Source: Bimuria novae-zelandiae CBS 107.79
Lineage: Eukaryota; Ascomycota; Dothideomycetes; Pleosporales; Didymosphaeriaceae
Direction: 5' to 3'
NCBI GenBank assembly: GCA_010015655.1
Contig: ML976687.1
Location: 486,810-550,809 of the forward strand
Length of the DNA: 64,000 nucleotides
Of the stretch, positions 11,640 to 22,037 are shown piece after piece; position 1 is the stretch's first letter, and each line of letters opens with the position of its first letter. A program made the position numbers and the translations under genes. The notes under the pieces are model-generated. The model was not told where the DNA came from. It worked only from the letters and a program-made list of their open reading frames with translations, and did not search any database.

Positions 11640-14600
11640 AGTTATAGTAACGTGCCTAATTATAAGTTCCTTAAGCTATTTTTTAAAAAGTGTAGCTTTT
11701 ACACCTTTTAAAATAAAAAGTATAACCTTATAAGTATAGTAATTCTAATTTTAGTCTATTTTAATAATAGATTAGGTAGGTGCCTGACTTTGTAGAGTTT
11801 AAATTTTAAACTTTTAGGAGGGTCTTGCAGGATTAGGAGGAGGCTAGTAAAGAGAATACTACTAACTTTTAACCCGCGCTTAATAAGGCTGCAAAGAACC
11901 TAGGCATAATTATATAGGTTACCTAGGTAGGTAAGGCTAGGCTAACTTTTGTAGAATTGCTGCTCGCACAGCATTCTGCTTCTATACAGGTGGAGGATCG
12001 TCTGCGGCGTGTAGAGAAGGCAGTGGATAATCTTCATAACACTATAAGGACGGCTTTAGAGGGGGGTTAGGGGAAGGAAAAGGGTAAAAGGAAGGGGAAG
12101 GCGCCTGCTGCACTTAAGGGTACTTTACCTAAGCCCTCTAATTTAGATAAGGAGTAAAATTAGATTTTTTTTTCTTTTCTTTCTTATACTATTAGAATTT
12201 AAAACTTTTAAGCCTACTACTCTATTCCTTACTTTTATAAGTAAATCTACTAACTTAATACCTTTAGAGGTCTAAGGTAATTTAGATACTTATTATAAAA
12301 TTATCTTAACTTATAAGGGACTCCTATAAAGTTTAATACAAGATACTATACTAGATCTAAGTTATATTTTACTTACTTAACTTTCTATTTAAGGGTATTT
12401 TAAAATAGCTTATTAATTAAAATCTCCTCAACTTCCTATTTTTTTTATTTTATTAATAAGGATACCTAGCGGTTTTAGAGCTTTTTATCCTAGTAGTAGG
12501 TCTTAAGGATTTTTATAGAAAAGATTTAAAGTAAAGATATTATAAATTTAGGACCCTAAAGGAAGTTTAAGTTTATATAAATAATTAACTTATTTTATTA
12601 CTTTAAAAGGGCCCTCCTACTTATTAGATAGCTTTTAGCTAGGTCTTAACACCGTAAACTTACAAGCGTTTAGGTAGACTATATTATTAACTTCCTAGTT
12701 AACTAGCCGCTAGTGTTAATTAATTATAAATTATATTTAGTTTTATACTTATTTTATATTTTTTTACTAGCTACTAAGCAGCATGCATTCGCTTAGCTAA
12801 TAATTAAGTATCTTTAATATTTAAATAATCCTAGGACTTAGTAAATAAGGTAGGATTCTAATTCTAACTTTAACGGAGTTTAAAGCTATACAGGATCTAG
12901 TAAGGTAATATACTAATAGCTAAATAGGGTAAAGTAATCTGCGCTTAATTAATTAGGGGTAAAAGTAAACTCTAGTTATCCTAGTAGTAGGATACGAAGG
13001 GGCGTAGCCTCTAGTTAATATACTTATTTATAATTTCTGTCTAGCCATCTATCTCTTTATAGTACACGGTAGATAGCCTTACTTTAACGCCTATAATCTA
13101 ATAAAACTCTAACTAGAATATAGAAATAAACTAAGGACCTGAATTAGAGATAATAGACTCTAGAGTATATTTAAATTAGTATACTTATTATATAAATAAG
13201 TTAGCTATTTCGCGGGCATTAATTAATTTATAGTAAGAAATAGATACTACTTATTTAAAAAATAATAATTAATAACTACTATAATTTAATTATATTTAGC
13301 CTTATTCTTAAGAAATTTCTTAAAGTTAATGTATAGATATTGCATAGGCCTATCAGGGATAGGTAATAAATATAAAAACCTTAAAGTAGGGGTCTGCCTT
13401 AGGTGTGTACGTTGGCAGGGAATGTAGTTTTATATATACTACTTATAGGTAGCTTCTATTCCCTTCTAGTAGTACTTTCGAGAGAGTAATTAGTAGGTTT
13501 TTATATAATCTAGACAAGCCGTTGACTTCTAATTATGGATTTCCCGGATAAGGTAGGTATATAGAGTAGATTTGATAGGGACGCATAGTCTATTATTATA
13601 TAGAATAAGACTATTTTAAATCTAATATTTCTCTAGAAGGGACTAGCGTTTTATAATAAATCTAAGCTAGTTTTCCTACAGTAAGGCTTTAATAAATTAA
13701 TAAGAATCTAGACTTATAATATTTTTATTAGTTAATAAGGCGAATAAGTCAACTTAAGTATTAGACTTCTTAATATAAGTCTAGGCCAGGTTAGAGTTAA
13801 TTTAAGGGTTAAGTTAATAGGGCCCTAGGAATACTTAGCTATAATTATTATTTTAAATAGCCCTAAGGTCCGCAAGATTTTATTCTTATTAACTTAAGAT
13901 ATTAGCTCTAGTATTACTTTTACCTAGCGTGTATTTAATTTAAAAGTTAAACAAGGATAGTATTTTATACTAGTAAACTTAATAAGTATTAAGGACTTTA
14001 GTAGTTATAAAGTATTTTAAGGATTAATAATCTAAAAGAACTTAGATTATAGTTTAGGGAAAAGTAAGTTTTACGCGCTACTTAATAAAAGTAGTAATAA
14101 TAATAAATAATTCCTTATTATAAATCTCCTAGTTTAGTTCGGATTTAGTTAGGACATGACTATAGAATGCTACTAATTAAACTTTTCTATCTAGATATTC
14201 CTAGAATAGTACTCCTGTAATTACTCTATCTAATACGTCCGTTTCTACCCTAGTAGGTAGTTTAGGGTTAAAGTAATAAAGGGTAAAGATAGCTAGTAAC
14301 GCCTGTTTAATTTACTAAAAGGTAACTTTACACTCTAAACTTTATTTAAATAGGACTTAAGGGCTTTATAAGGTACTAATAGGCTTTGTAATGCAGGAGA
14401 AGTCCTTAATAAGTTACTAATAAAACCTAGTAAATCTAAGGAATAAATTTACACCTATTATAGTTATAGGGGTTTTCTAGTTCTATAGTGCTTCTACCTT
14501 AGCTGGATCTACCTCTATACCAGTATTAGTAAGGATATAACCTAGGTATCGGGTCCGAGTCACATGGAATTCACCTTTAAGGATGTTAACTTGGAGGCTG

Positions 14601-17600
14601 GCTTTCTAGGAACAATCTAACACCTTCTAAATGTGTTTAATGTGTTCCTTAATAGTGTTAGAGTAGATAAGGATGTTATCTGGGTACGTAATATAAAAGT
14701 TATTAAAATAATTAATAAATATTTTATTTATATATTACTAGTAGGTAGCTAGTTTATTATATAACCTAAAAGGTAATACTTTATACTTATAAGTTCTATA
14801 TTAAGTCTAAAACGTAGTGTACTTTTCTAATTTAGGATCTATGCAAATTTTATTAAAAGTAGCTTAAATATTAAATTAAGTAAATATCTTAGCCTTAAAG
14901 GGACGAGCTAAAAGTTTATTAATTCTTAAAATTAGGTAAGAGTCCTTTTAGGTTAGAAAGTTAAGTTTACGATAGTCTATATATATTTGAAAATCTTTAT
15001 TTAGCTTTCTTATACAAAGGATAGGAGACGCGAAAGGGCTTTAACTATACTTAATAAATCCCTTTTAAAGATATTCTAAAATATACTTTTTAATGGCCTC
15101 TAGTTCTTCCAGACTAGATTTATATAGAGGACTATAGTTATTTAGAAGGAGTTTAGTAAGTATAATTTTATAATTATATAGTTAATGCGTAGGTAGCTTA
15201 TTAGCTGTAGTCTTACTAAATATATTTTAATACTAATAGTATATTTAGGGAAGTTATTCTTTAATAAAATAAACATTTTTAGAATCTTTAGCGTAGCATT
15301 AAGTTTATATATAGTTTAAAAGACGTTCGATTTTATATAGAGAAGTAGTAAAGAATTCGTTAACTAGTTTTTTTATATTAAAGTAAAAGGCGTTTACTAA
15401 AATAAGTGTAATTATAGGCATCCGCATCGTCTGCAGAGTAGATATAGAATAGGCAGGTTTTAGAGCAGGATCCTAAGAAGGTAGGGGTACTATCTTCCTA
15501 CTTAGAGGGAGAGGATAAGGTAGTTAAATAAAGCCCTTAATATAATTAACTATAGGGCTATTCTCTATCTAATATTATTCCTATTCCTATAGGATATCCC
15601 GGCGACGAATATCTTATTACACCTTTAAGTTCTAAATTAGCTATTCTAGCTATATTAAAATAGTTTTAGAGAGATCGTAGATCTTAGGATACTTTACTAG
15701 CTATAAGATCTAATTCTATTTTATATTTAATTAAAGCTTAAACCGCTTAAGCTATTAGAATTCTAAGATATAGTTCTATATTCCTAAATTTATTACTATA
15801 AAGGGATAGTTATAAATTATTTACCTATCTATCCTTATATGCAAACGAATGTATTAGTCTACTAAAATATAAATCTTATTTAAGAACACTTAAACTATAA
15901 CGCGGTAGTGTAGTTTTTAGATAAGAATATAAAGTAACTAAGATAAAAAAGTTATAATTTAAAAATTAATAAAAAGAAAACCTTAGGCACTAGTATTAAT
16001 AAGGGTATTAAGTTAAATTCTATACTTATTTAAATAGAGTATAAGGGGGGTTCGAAAGTAAGGACCTCCTAGTAACTTTAATAAATCTATATTAAAAAGG
16101 TTATACTTACTTATACCTAGGACGGAGGCTTTTTTTAGGCGTCTTTATTTCCTAGAGATACTTCCTTATCCATATTAACGTATTCTTAATTAGAATCTTG
16201 TTCTACTCCGATCTCGCGGACGTGGGGTTAAAGGTAATTTCTAATAAAGTATTTTAACTTTTTATAGTTATAGTAAGAGTTAGAACTTATTTATATTATT
16301 AAAAGTTATAATAGCAGGACTGCCCTGTCTTAGGGTGCGTTTAGAGTAGATTCCTTAATAGGTCTATATAGTATCTTAATTAGGATACAAGGGTGAATTT
16401 CTTCCTTATAGTTCTTTTAACGTAGAGGTTAATTTATATTAGTTATAAAGTAAGTAAAAGGTCTTATTAGTGTATTCTGCGTTTCTAAGTTAAATGCTAT
16501 TAGGTGGGCTACTATTTTCTTTAAAGAAATTATTCTATAAGTACTTAAACCCTATATTTAGAGTCCTTAAGGATAGTATTATCTTTTCTTATAAGAATAA
16601 AGACTATTTATTCTTATAAATTTTACTTTAAATTACTATACTAATAAATCTAGCCTTAAAGGCAGGGAAAGTTTTCTTAGAAGTTATTTTTAAGTATTAG
16701 AACGTAGTCTAGTACTTAGCTTCCTTATTACTAGATATAAAGAAGAATAATAGTAGTTTAATTATCTCTTTAGCATTCTTAAACTATAACGTATTTAAAG
16801 TAGCTAGGTACTAGGATTCTAAATATTCGCGAGTAGTACTAAAAGTATATCTTTATACTAATACTATATAAGCGCGTTTACTAAGATAGTAATTTACGTT
16901 AATTTTAAAATAGTCCCCAATTAATACTTATTATTAAGGAAAGGTAGGTTCTTTTTTATTAATTAGAGATTCTATTTTAGGGGTTTGCTTAAATAGCTTT
17001 GCTATAATAGTAGCGGGAGATTTGGACTAGTATTAAAGGGCTATTAGGGATAATTTAATTATAGGCTAGGCTTAGTTTCTAGCTTTAGAGTCTTTAGTTA
17101 ATTACTTTAATTATGCTTATATTTAACGCAATTAGTTCTAAAGAGCTATTACTAAGTTAGTAGATTAAATTAAATTAGTTTTAGGTCTAATAATAAGATT
17201 ATTTAGAGTATTATTGCTTTCTTCGTCTTCTTTACTTTTTAAAGGTTTTAGGGGTAGCTAATAGTCTCCTTAAGTCTTACTCTAAGCCTCCTATCGTGCT
17301 ATTCTTAACGATAATAAAGTAAATATTAATGTTTAATTTTAAGTCTATAGGTTATTAATAGTTACTACTTTTCTACCTTAGCGTGATTCTACGCGACTTT
17401 TTTAAAATTAACCTAATTTATTTATAATTAGGAGTTCTAAACCTAAAGGCTTTAGTTAGTAGAAAGTCTCTAGAATTCTATTTATAAAGAAAACTAGGGA
17501 CGCGCTAACGCGAGTCCGTTCTATTTTTATAATAATATTTTTTAAAGCTATTACTAGTAGTAACAACCTTTTCTATATAATATATTAGCGTAGGTTACTT

Positions 17601-17700
17601 AAAGGATTAATATTAGCGTATCTCTTAGTAAAGATATATAGGAGTATATATATAAAAATATAGCCTTAAATAAATTAAGTGCCTATAGGCCTGGTACGAA
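11640..17700 (-). mobile_element. Second Ty3/gypsy retrotransposon, RIP-degraded
   Basis: Domains are on the minus strand. RT has SPILCIRK..KDFQIYIDYRKLN near 14965-15045 and KAKIFT*FNI*ATFNKI near 14840-14910. RNase H has RVETDVLDRVITGVLF near 14200-14255. The integrase C-terminal has a KLSNK*.GPFK-like motif near 12600-12650. Gag should lie at about 15.5-17.5 kb but is too degraded to define. The motif set differs from the two chromoviruses in the window. I could not pair LTRs, so the ends are approximate (within about 250 bp). An ORF on the opposite strand sits at its 3' end (about 11.74-12.16 kb). Confidence 0.75.
11740..12157 (+). pseudogene. Opposite-strand coiled-coil ORF at the 3' end of a gypsy element
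   Basis: On the plus strand, opposite to the surrounding pol, one frame reads about 130 residues to a TAA at 12155-12157 with few stops. Its best part (about 11930-12120) reads GKARLTFVELLLAQHSASIQ and then a heptad-like stretch VEDRLRRVEKAVDNLHNTI. A Lys/Gly-rich tail (GKEKGKRKGKAPA) and KGTLPKPSNLDKE follow. The stretch 11960-12120 keeps many TG and CA dinucleotides, unlike its flanks. The product is not recognised. The start is not determinable. Confidence 0.4.
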
Positions 17701-17779
17701 AGGATGTAGAAAAGGTAATAAATTATAAAGGCCTTAAGCTCCTCTAAATACACCTGTTCTTAGATAGCTAGCTGCACAT

Positions 17780-17970
17780 ATCTGCTATAGGTTAATCGTT
17801 AGTCTAATGGATCTAAAATAGGTCCGAATCGGATCCGTAGTTTCCCATCGGTCTGATAAATCCGAAATTGGTCTAATACGGATGAGTGTTGGTTTTCGGA
17901 TGATCTCGAATCCTGTCTTGACTGGCTAAGGGTTCTCGTGTCGACGAGCGATTGTTCCTGTTACACTACT
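17780..17970. other. Non-RIP island at a broken element end
   Basis: About 190 bp with normal CA/TG content between two RIP-saturated elements. It contains three related short units around GGTCYGAAT..GGATCCG / GGTCTGATAAATCCG / GGTCTAATACGGAT (17823-17885). A tail ends in CTGTTACA, which resembles an LTR end. No LTR partner was found. Confidence 0.35.
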
Positions 17971-18635
17971 AGGCTATAAGAACGACACTAGAGAGATGCT
18001 CGCCATGCGGTACTATTATTACCTATACTAACTTATAGGGATGCCTAACTTATGGCTAACTAATAATGTGGGACCTTTTATTTTAGGATTTATAATAAAA
18101 ATTAATAAACTAACGTAAATAAAACACTATTATAGTAGCGTATACTACCTATAGACCTAAAGAGCGATAGAAGTTATAAACTAAAAGCTAGACTAAAGAC
18201 TATATTTTTATATTAACTTATACTAAAATAATTAGAGCACGTATCTACTGGCGCTAGACTTTATATATAACTCTTTATAATACTCCGTAATTAGTATAGC
18301 CCCGTTAACGCTTATTTTAGATAAGGAAGTCTAGAACCCTCTATTACTACTAATAGACCTATAAGATAGAGTAAATAATACTACTTAAGCCTAAAGGGCA
18401 CAAGTCCTGCTAAAACGTATATAAAAGGTTTATAAAACTGCTTAAAAAGTAGCTAAAATAATATAGACTTAGCAAGTAACCTAGGTAAATAAGAAAAGAT
18501 AGCTAGTAGACTTCTTAGTTAGAGATAGCGTATTTCTACGTAAGAAAGGCTTTGCTACGGACACGCTAATAATAAGGCTTAAGTTATAGTTTATTAGTCC
18601 TTTTAAAATCTTAAAAAAATAAGGCTATAGCTATA

Positions 18636-18684
18636 CCCTGCCGAGACAGTTAGTGCGCCGCGACACTAACGCGCCACCCCAACA
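18636..18684 (+). repeat. Left terminal inverted repeat of the Fot1-like element
   Basis: 49-bp inverted match to 20714-20762 with one mismatch; TA duplication immediately outside. Confidence 0.92.
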
Positions 18685-20713
18685 CCAGCACCGCAGCCAG
18701 CAACATGAGGCTGTAGAGTTTTACACAAAAGCTTTTATCGCGAAATTTTCTAGAGTTAAGATTTTATAGAGCTATAGAAGATTGCTAGCTAGTTAAATTA
18801 TAGATATCTACTTAGTGTTCTAATTGTTTGGCCACTGCGCGATGCTAGCGCTAATGGCGTAGATATCACTATATTAACGCGTATAGATGCCGGCGTAGGC
18901 TTCTTCCTCTTTATAATTATATAAGTAGCTTTTAAAGCATTCTAGTTTCCCTTTTTAGTAATTTTAAGACGTTTTTAAAGTTATTATTAAGCCTTGCGAG
19001 CCTATTAACGGAGGCGTTGCTTAGCAGCCTAATTAGCTTTCTCCTTAGCGCGCGCATTTCTAGCTACCGTACGCATAACACGCTTCTCCTATAGTAGACA
19101 AGCTTTAAGCTACCTATTTGCTATCTAGATCTTTCTCTACTCACTTTTCTAGAGTTGTAGTTGTTACTTTTCAGCCTTTTGTTGGCTGAGAGAATCGCGC
19201 GCCCTCTGTACGCGGGCAGGTAACTAGAAAACAGATCCTCTATGCCACTTATCTAGCTACTTAAAAGGTAGAGTCCTGCCCTTTATTTAACGCCGTTTCT
19301 GGTTTGTGAGGGCTTCTCGTAGCCCCTAATTCTCATGCTCTAGGAGCTGCTTCTATATAGAAATTAAGTGTATAGTGCGACTCAGCTTCTTGGCCTTATT
19401 ACCTCCCCCTGTATCAACAACAACCTTTAAAAGCCAATTGATTTTGCGCTAATTAGACGCGCTAAGTACTAAAGTAGAGCTTTTGCGTAATCTCTATTCT
19501 AGAGACTTATCTCTATTAAATTAACTAAGGATTAGTGTAGGATCTGGCGGCGAGATACCTATACACTTAAAAGCTTTAGTAATTAATTACGGCGTAACTA
19601 ACGTTGTCTAGGCCCTCTAGAATAGTATAAAGAAGTCTCTTTTAGCAATTATTAATAGCCCCTAACTCCTATACAGGTATGCGGAGAGCTCGTCGGAGTA
19701 GGCGGCAGAAAGAGACTTAAACACACAAACGTCTAGAGGCTGCAGCGTATAAGTGGCGTAAGGGGGAAATATTACAAGGAGGATCTTTTTCTGATCACAA
19801 TAGTTAATAAAATCTATAGTAACGTAAGATCCATGCCTATTAAGGACTAGGAGTCGCCACTACCGTCGAGCCTTCTCCTTAGTATAGCGATTAAACACCT
19901 ATTTTAGCTATTAAAGCCTTATCTCGTTGTTTAACTATCTAGAGGTTAATAAGGTAATAAAGACTCTATAAGAATTAACGTTGATTTCCTTAACCTAGCT
20001 TAATTGTAGAGTCTCAGCGTTAGATCGATAGATTAGTAATAGATTAACAGTAGATCCATCGGCGCATATACATGCGATGAGCGAGATCCACTCACGACTG
20101 CCATCCTGGATAGATTGCCTCACTTGGCGACTCTCATATATAGGCCTGTCGAAGATCCTTTTTGACCTGCCGGTGATGCCGAGTAGGAAGCCTTTTTCGT
20201 CCATATTATAGGTATGCTAAGGCTCTATGCCATACTTCATAATTTTCTTATGTAGAAGCTTAAAGTAGAGCCTATATCTTGCGCCTAAATCAGCGTTATA
20301 GCGATTACTATCCAGCCTAGTCGTCCATCGCGAGATTAGGGAGTCAAGGTAGCGCCTAATAAAGTAATTAACCTATCGCATAGAGATATCCTTTTTAGCG
20401 ATAATTAATATAAAGTTTTAGATTATTTAACGCGTAGGGGGTAGACCTTTCTAAGTAAGACGCTATATATACTATAGGAGCTTAGATTCTTATTATTAGT
20501 TAAGATTTTAGCGAGCCTGTAGTAGCTATGTACGCGCCTGCATGGCGCGTCTATGCCGGCGCGTTAATATTAACCGCACAACACCAAATTCTTCTGCAAT
20601 TTTTCTATATAAGAAAGTTTCTCTAGGTTCTCATGAGTCGATAGCGATGATTGCAGCCTCAATCGGATCCATATTGGTGGAGATGCGGCTCGTCAAAGTT
20701 GAGGTGCTACATC

Positions 20714-20762
20714 TGTTGGGGTGGCGCGTTAGTGTCGCGGCGCACTGACTGTCTCGGCAGGG
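20714..20762 (-). repeat. Right terminal inverted repeat of the Fot1-like element
   Basis: Reverse complement of 18636-18684 with one mismatch; TA at 20763-20764. Confidence 0.92.
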
Positions 20763-21204
20763 TATCCTTAACCTCTTGCCTACCTATAAAATAGTAAATT
20801 TCTTCTTTGCAGACTGCTTGCGCAGGGCAATAGATAACCTACTTTTAGGCTAATAATAAGATAAGCTATAGGCGGAAAAGATTAATAAAAAACCTAAATA
20901 TAAAGTAGAACGGGTTAAAGCCTCACGTCTATATGGCTGATAAAGGGAGTTATAATACTAAGTTGCCTGGCGCGGGTGGGACCCAGACGACACTTGGTAT
21001 CCCGCGCGAGACTTACGCAACGCGCCGGGAGCGCTGGAGGACTTTCACCGCCGCCAACCAGAGGCCCCGGGACCACCAGTTCGGCTACAAGAATGGATGA
21101 GGGCAGCTACGGACGAGGTCTTTGCCCCAGACCATGACGACGATAACAAGGCAGTGTCGGAAGGCCGGAAGCCAGCTAGAAGAAACAAGCCCCGACACAC
21201 GTGA
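20763..21204 (+). pseudogene. Chromovirus integrase tail and chromodomain, 3' part unmutated
   Basis: The first ~190 bp carries RIP stops. From about 20955 to the TGA at 21202-21204 the frame is open: VAWRGWDPDDTWYPARDL, then NAPGALEDFHRR, then an acidic/basic tail ending KPRRNK-like. This is the C-terminal half of a chromodomain; Trp residues (WRGW, TWYP) are preserved where elsewhere they became stops. In chromoviruses this module binds histone marks and steers integration. The open frame has no start of its own and is a remnant. Confidence 0.8.
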
Positions 21205-21236
21205 CCGAGATGCTACTGCTCGGCACCGCACTCTCG

Positions 21237-21253
21237 GTTTTGGGAGGGGGTAG
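21237..21253 (+). other. Polypurine tract of the chromovirus
   Basis: GGTTTTGGGAGGGGGTAG-type purine run directly before the 3' LTR start TGTGACG. It primes plus-strand DNA synthesis in LTR elements. Confidence 0.7.
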
Positions 21254-21500
21254 TGTGACGATGGTGGTTTCTGCCGTGGTCTGGACACCGTCACAACGGC
21301 GATAAAGAGCAGTTGCTGCACTGGAGATAGCAGTTGCTGCACTGGAGGGGTAGCTGCGACACTGGGAGGGTAGGCGCCGTGCAGGTTGGGAACTCTACTT
21401 GTACACGCGGCCTTCTTGTTTCCTTTCTCCTCCAGCTTTAAGTCTTTGTACATAGCGCCAATCCACCAGGCGCGAGGCTGCATCATCGCTGGCCGTTACA
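21254..21500 (+). repeat. 3' LTR of the chromovirus
   Basis: 247 bp, from TGTGACGATGG to GGCCGTTACA, with TGT...ACA ends, directly after a polypurine tract; ATATC follows. It contains a short tandem repeat (GCAGTTGCTGCACTGGAG twice, 21309-21349). Unmutated by RIP. No 5' partner is present. The 133-codon ORF on its minus strand is incidental. Confidence 0.75.
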
Positions 21501-21740
21501 ATATCTTGCCTATTATAAAGCCTATCTTATTAAAGTTATAGGTATTCTAATTATAAATACTATAAGTAGCTTTAGTACGTACTATAAGCTTAAACTATGC
21601 CCTAATTATTTTTAAATCCTTATATAGAGCTTTCTAATAATTATATAGCTAATTAAATTCTATAGTAAGGTAATCTATTTACTTAATATAAGTATATAAT
21701 TATAATTAATTAGTCTAGCTAGCGCTGCGCTTAGTAAGTA
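21501..21740. other. RIP-degraded AT-rich spacer
   Basis: Host sequence into which the copia element inserted; no feature recognised. Its last five bases (AAGTA) are the copia target duplication. Confidence 0.5.
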
Positions 21741-22037
21741 TGTTGATACGGCAATAGGCTGTTGGATCAAGACTTCGTTGCAACGATGTGGTACTGATTT
21801 AATTCTTGATTGCAGATCTATTGTGGTGGGCTGCTATAAGAGGTATTTATCAAGCGTGGTTTGTTCCTTGCTAGCCCAATCAGGACTAGCGCAACAAACC
21901 ACAGGCAAACTACGCAATAAGCTATAGGCAAACTACATAATAGTAAAAGCTATAGTAGTGTTACGCAGGTTTAAAACCACAGGCAAACTATATGGCGGTA
22001 AAAGCCGTAGTAGTGTTGCGTAGGTTTAATACCAACA
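21741..22037 (-). repeat. 3' LTR of the minus-strand copia element
   Basis: Starts TGTTGATACGG, ends GATACCAACA-like. Same length as its partner at 27373-27669. It contains tandem ~57-bp units built on CACAGGCAAACTA...GCGTAGGTTT. Differences from the partner are mostly transitions of RIP type. Confidence 0.93.

Larger units (their letters stand above)
18636..20762 (-). mobile_element. Fot1/pogo-like (Tc1-mariner) DNA transposon
   Basis: It is 2,127 bp long, with terminal inverted repeats of about 49 bp starting CCCTGCCGAGACAG and ending ACCCCAACA. They differ at one position (T/C at base 16) and are flanked by TA on both sides (18634-18635 and 20763-20764). The minus-strand transposase is recognisable. 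An open block at 19995-20204 begins MDEKGFLLGITGRSKRI, which holds the first catalytic Asp region. A later block near 19690-19870 reads LLVLNRHGSYVTIDFINYC...ILLVIFPPYATYTLQPLDV. The family has DGHGSH there, so the second catalytic Asp is mutated to Asn, consistent with RIP. The transposase is broken elsewhere. It sits inside the chromovirus integrase, so it inserted later. Confidence 0.9.
17985..21500 (+). mobile_element. 5'-truncated gypsy chromovirus with intact 3' LTR, split by a DNA transposon
   Basis: The element begins inside integrase. GPFILGFI..INKLT is near 18072-18116, followed by a degraded PQTDGQTE-type stretch near 18120-18175. The integrase C-terminal LVRDSVFLRKKGFATDTL is near 18518-18571 and L*FISPFKILKK near 18585-18620. 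A Fot1-like transposon occupies 18636-20762. Reading resumes with NLLPTYKIVNFFFADCLRRA (about 20768-20829), the usual LP..YKIHNVFHADRLRKA block. A clean chromodomain end and 3' LTR follow. The gag, protease, RT and RNase H portions are missing. Confidence 0.8.

Noticed and set aside
17790..17840. tRNA- or SINE-like A-box (TAGTCTAATGG) and B-box-like (GGTCCGAATC)
   Set aside because: Spacing between the boxes is about 22 bases, too short for a tRNA, the B box has a mismatch, and no cloverleaf folds by eye.
21085..21486. 133-codon minus-strand ORF
   Set aside because: It runs antisense through the unmutated chromodomain tail and LTR; composition-driven shadow.
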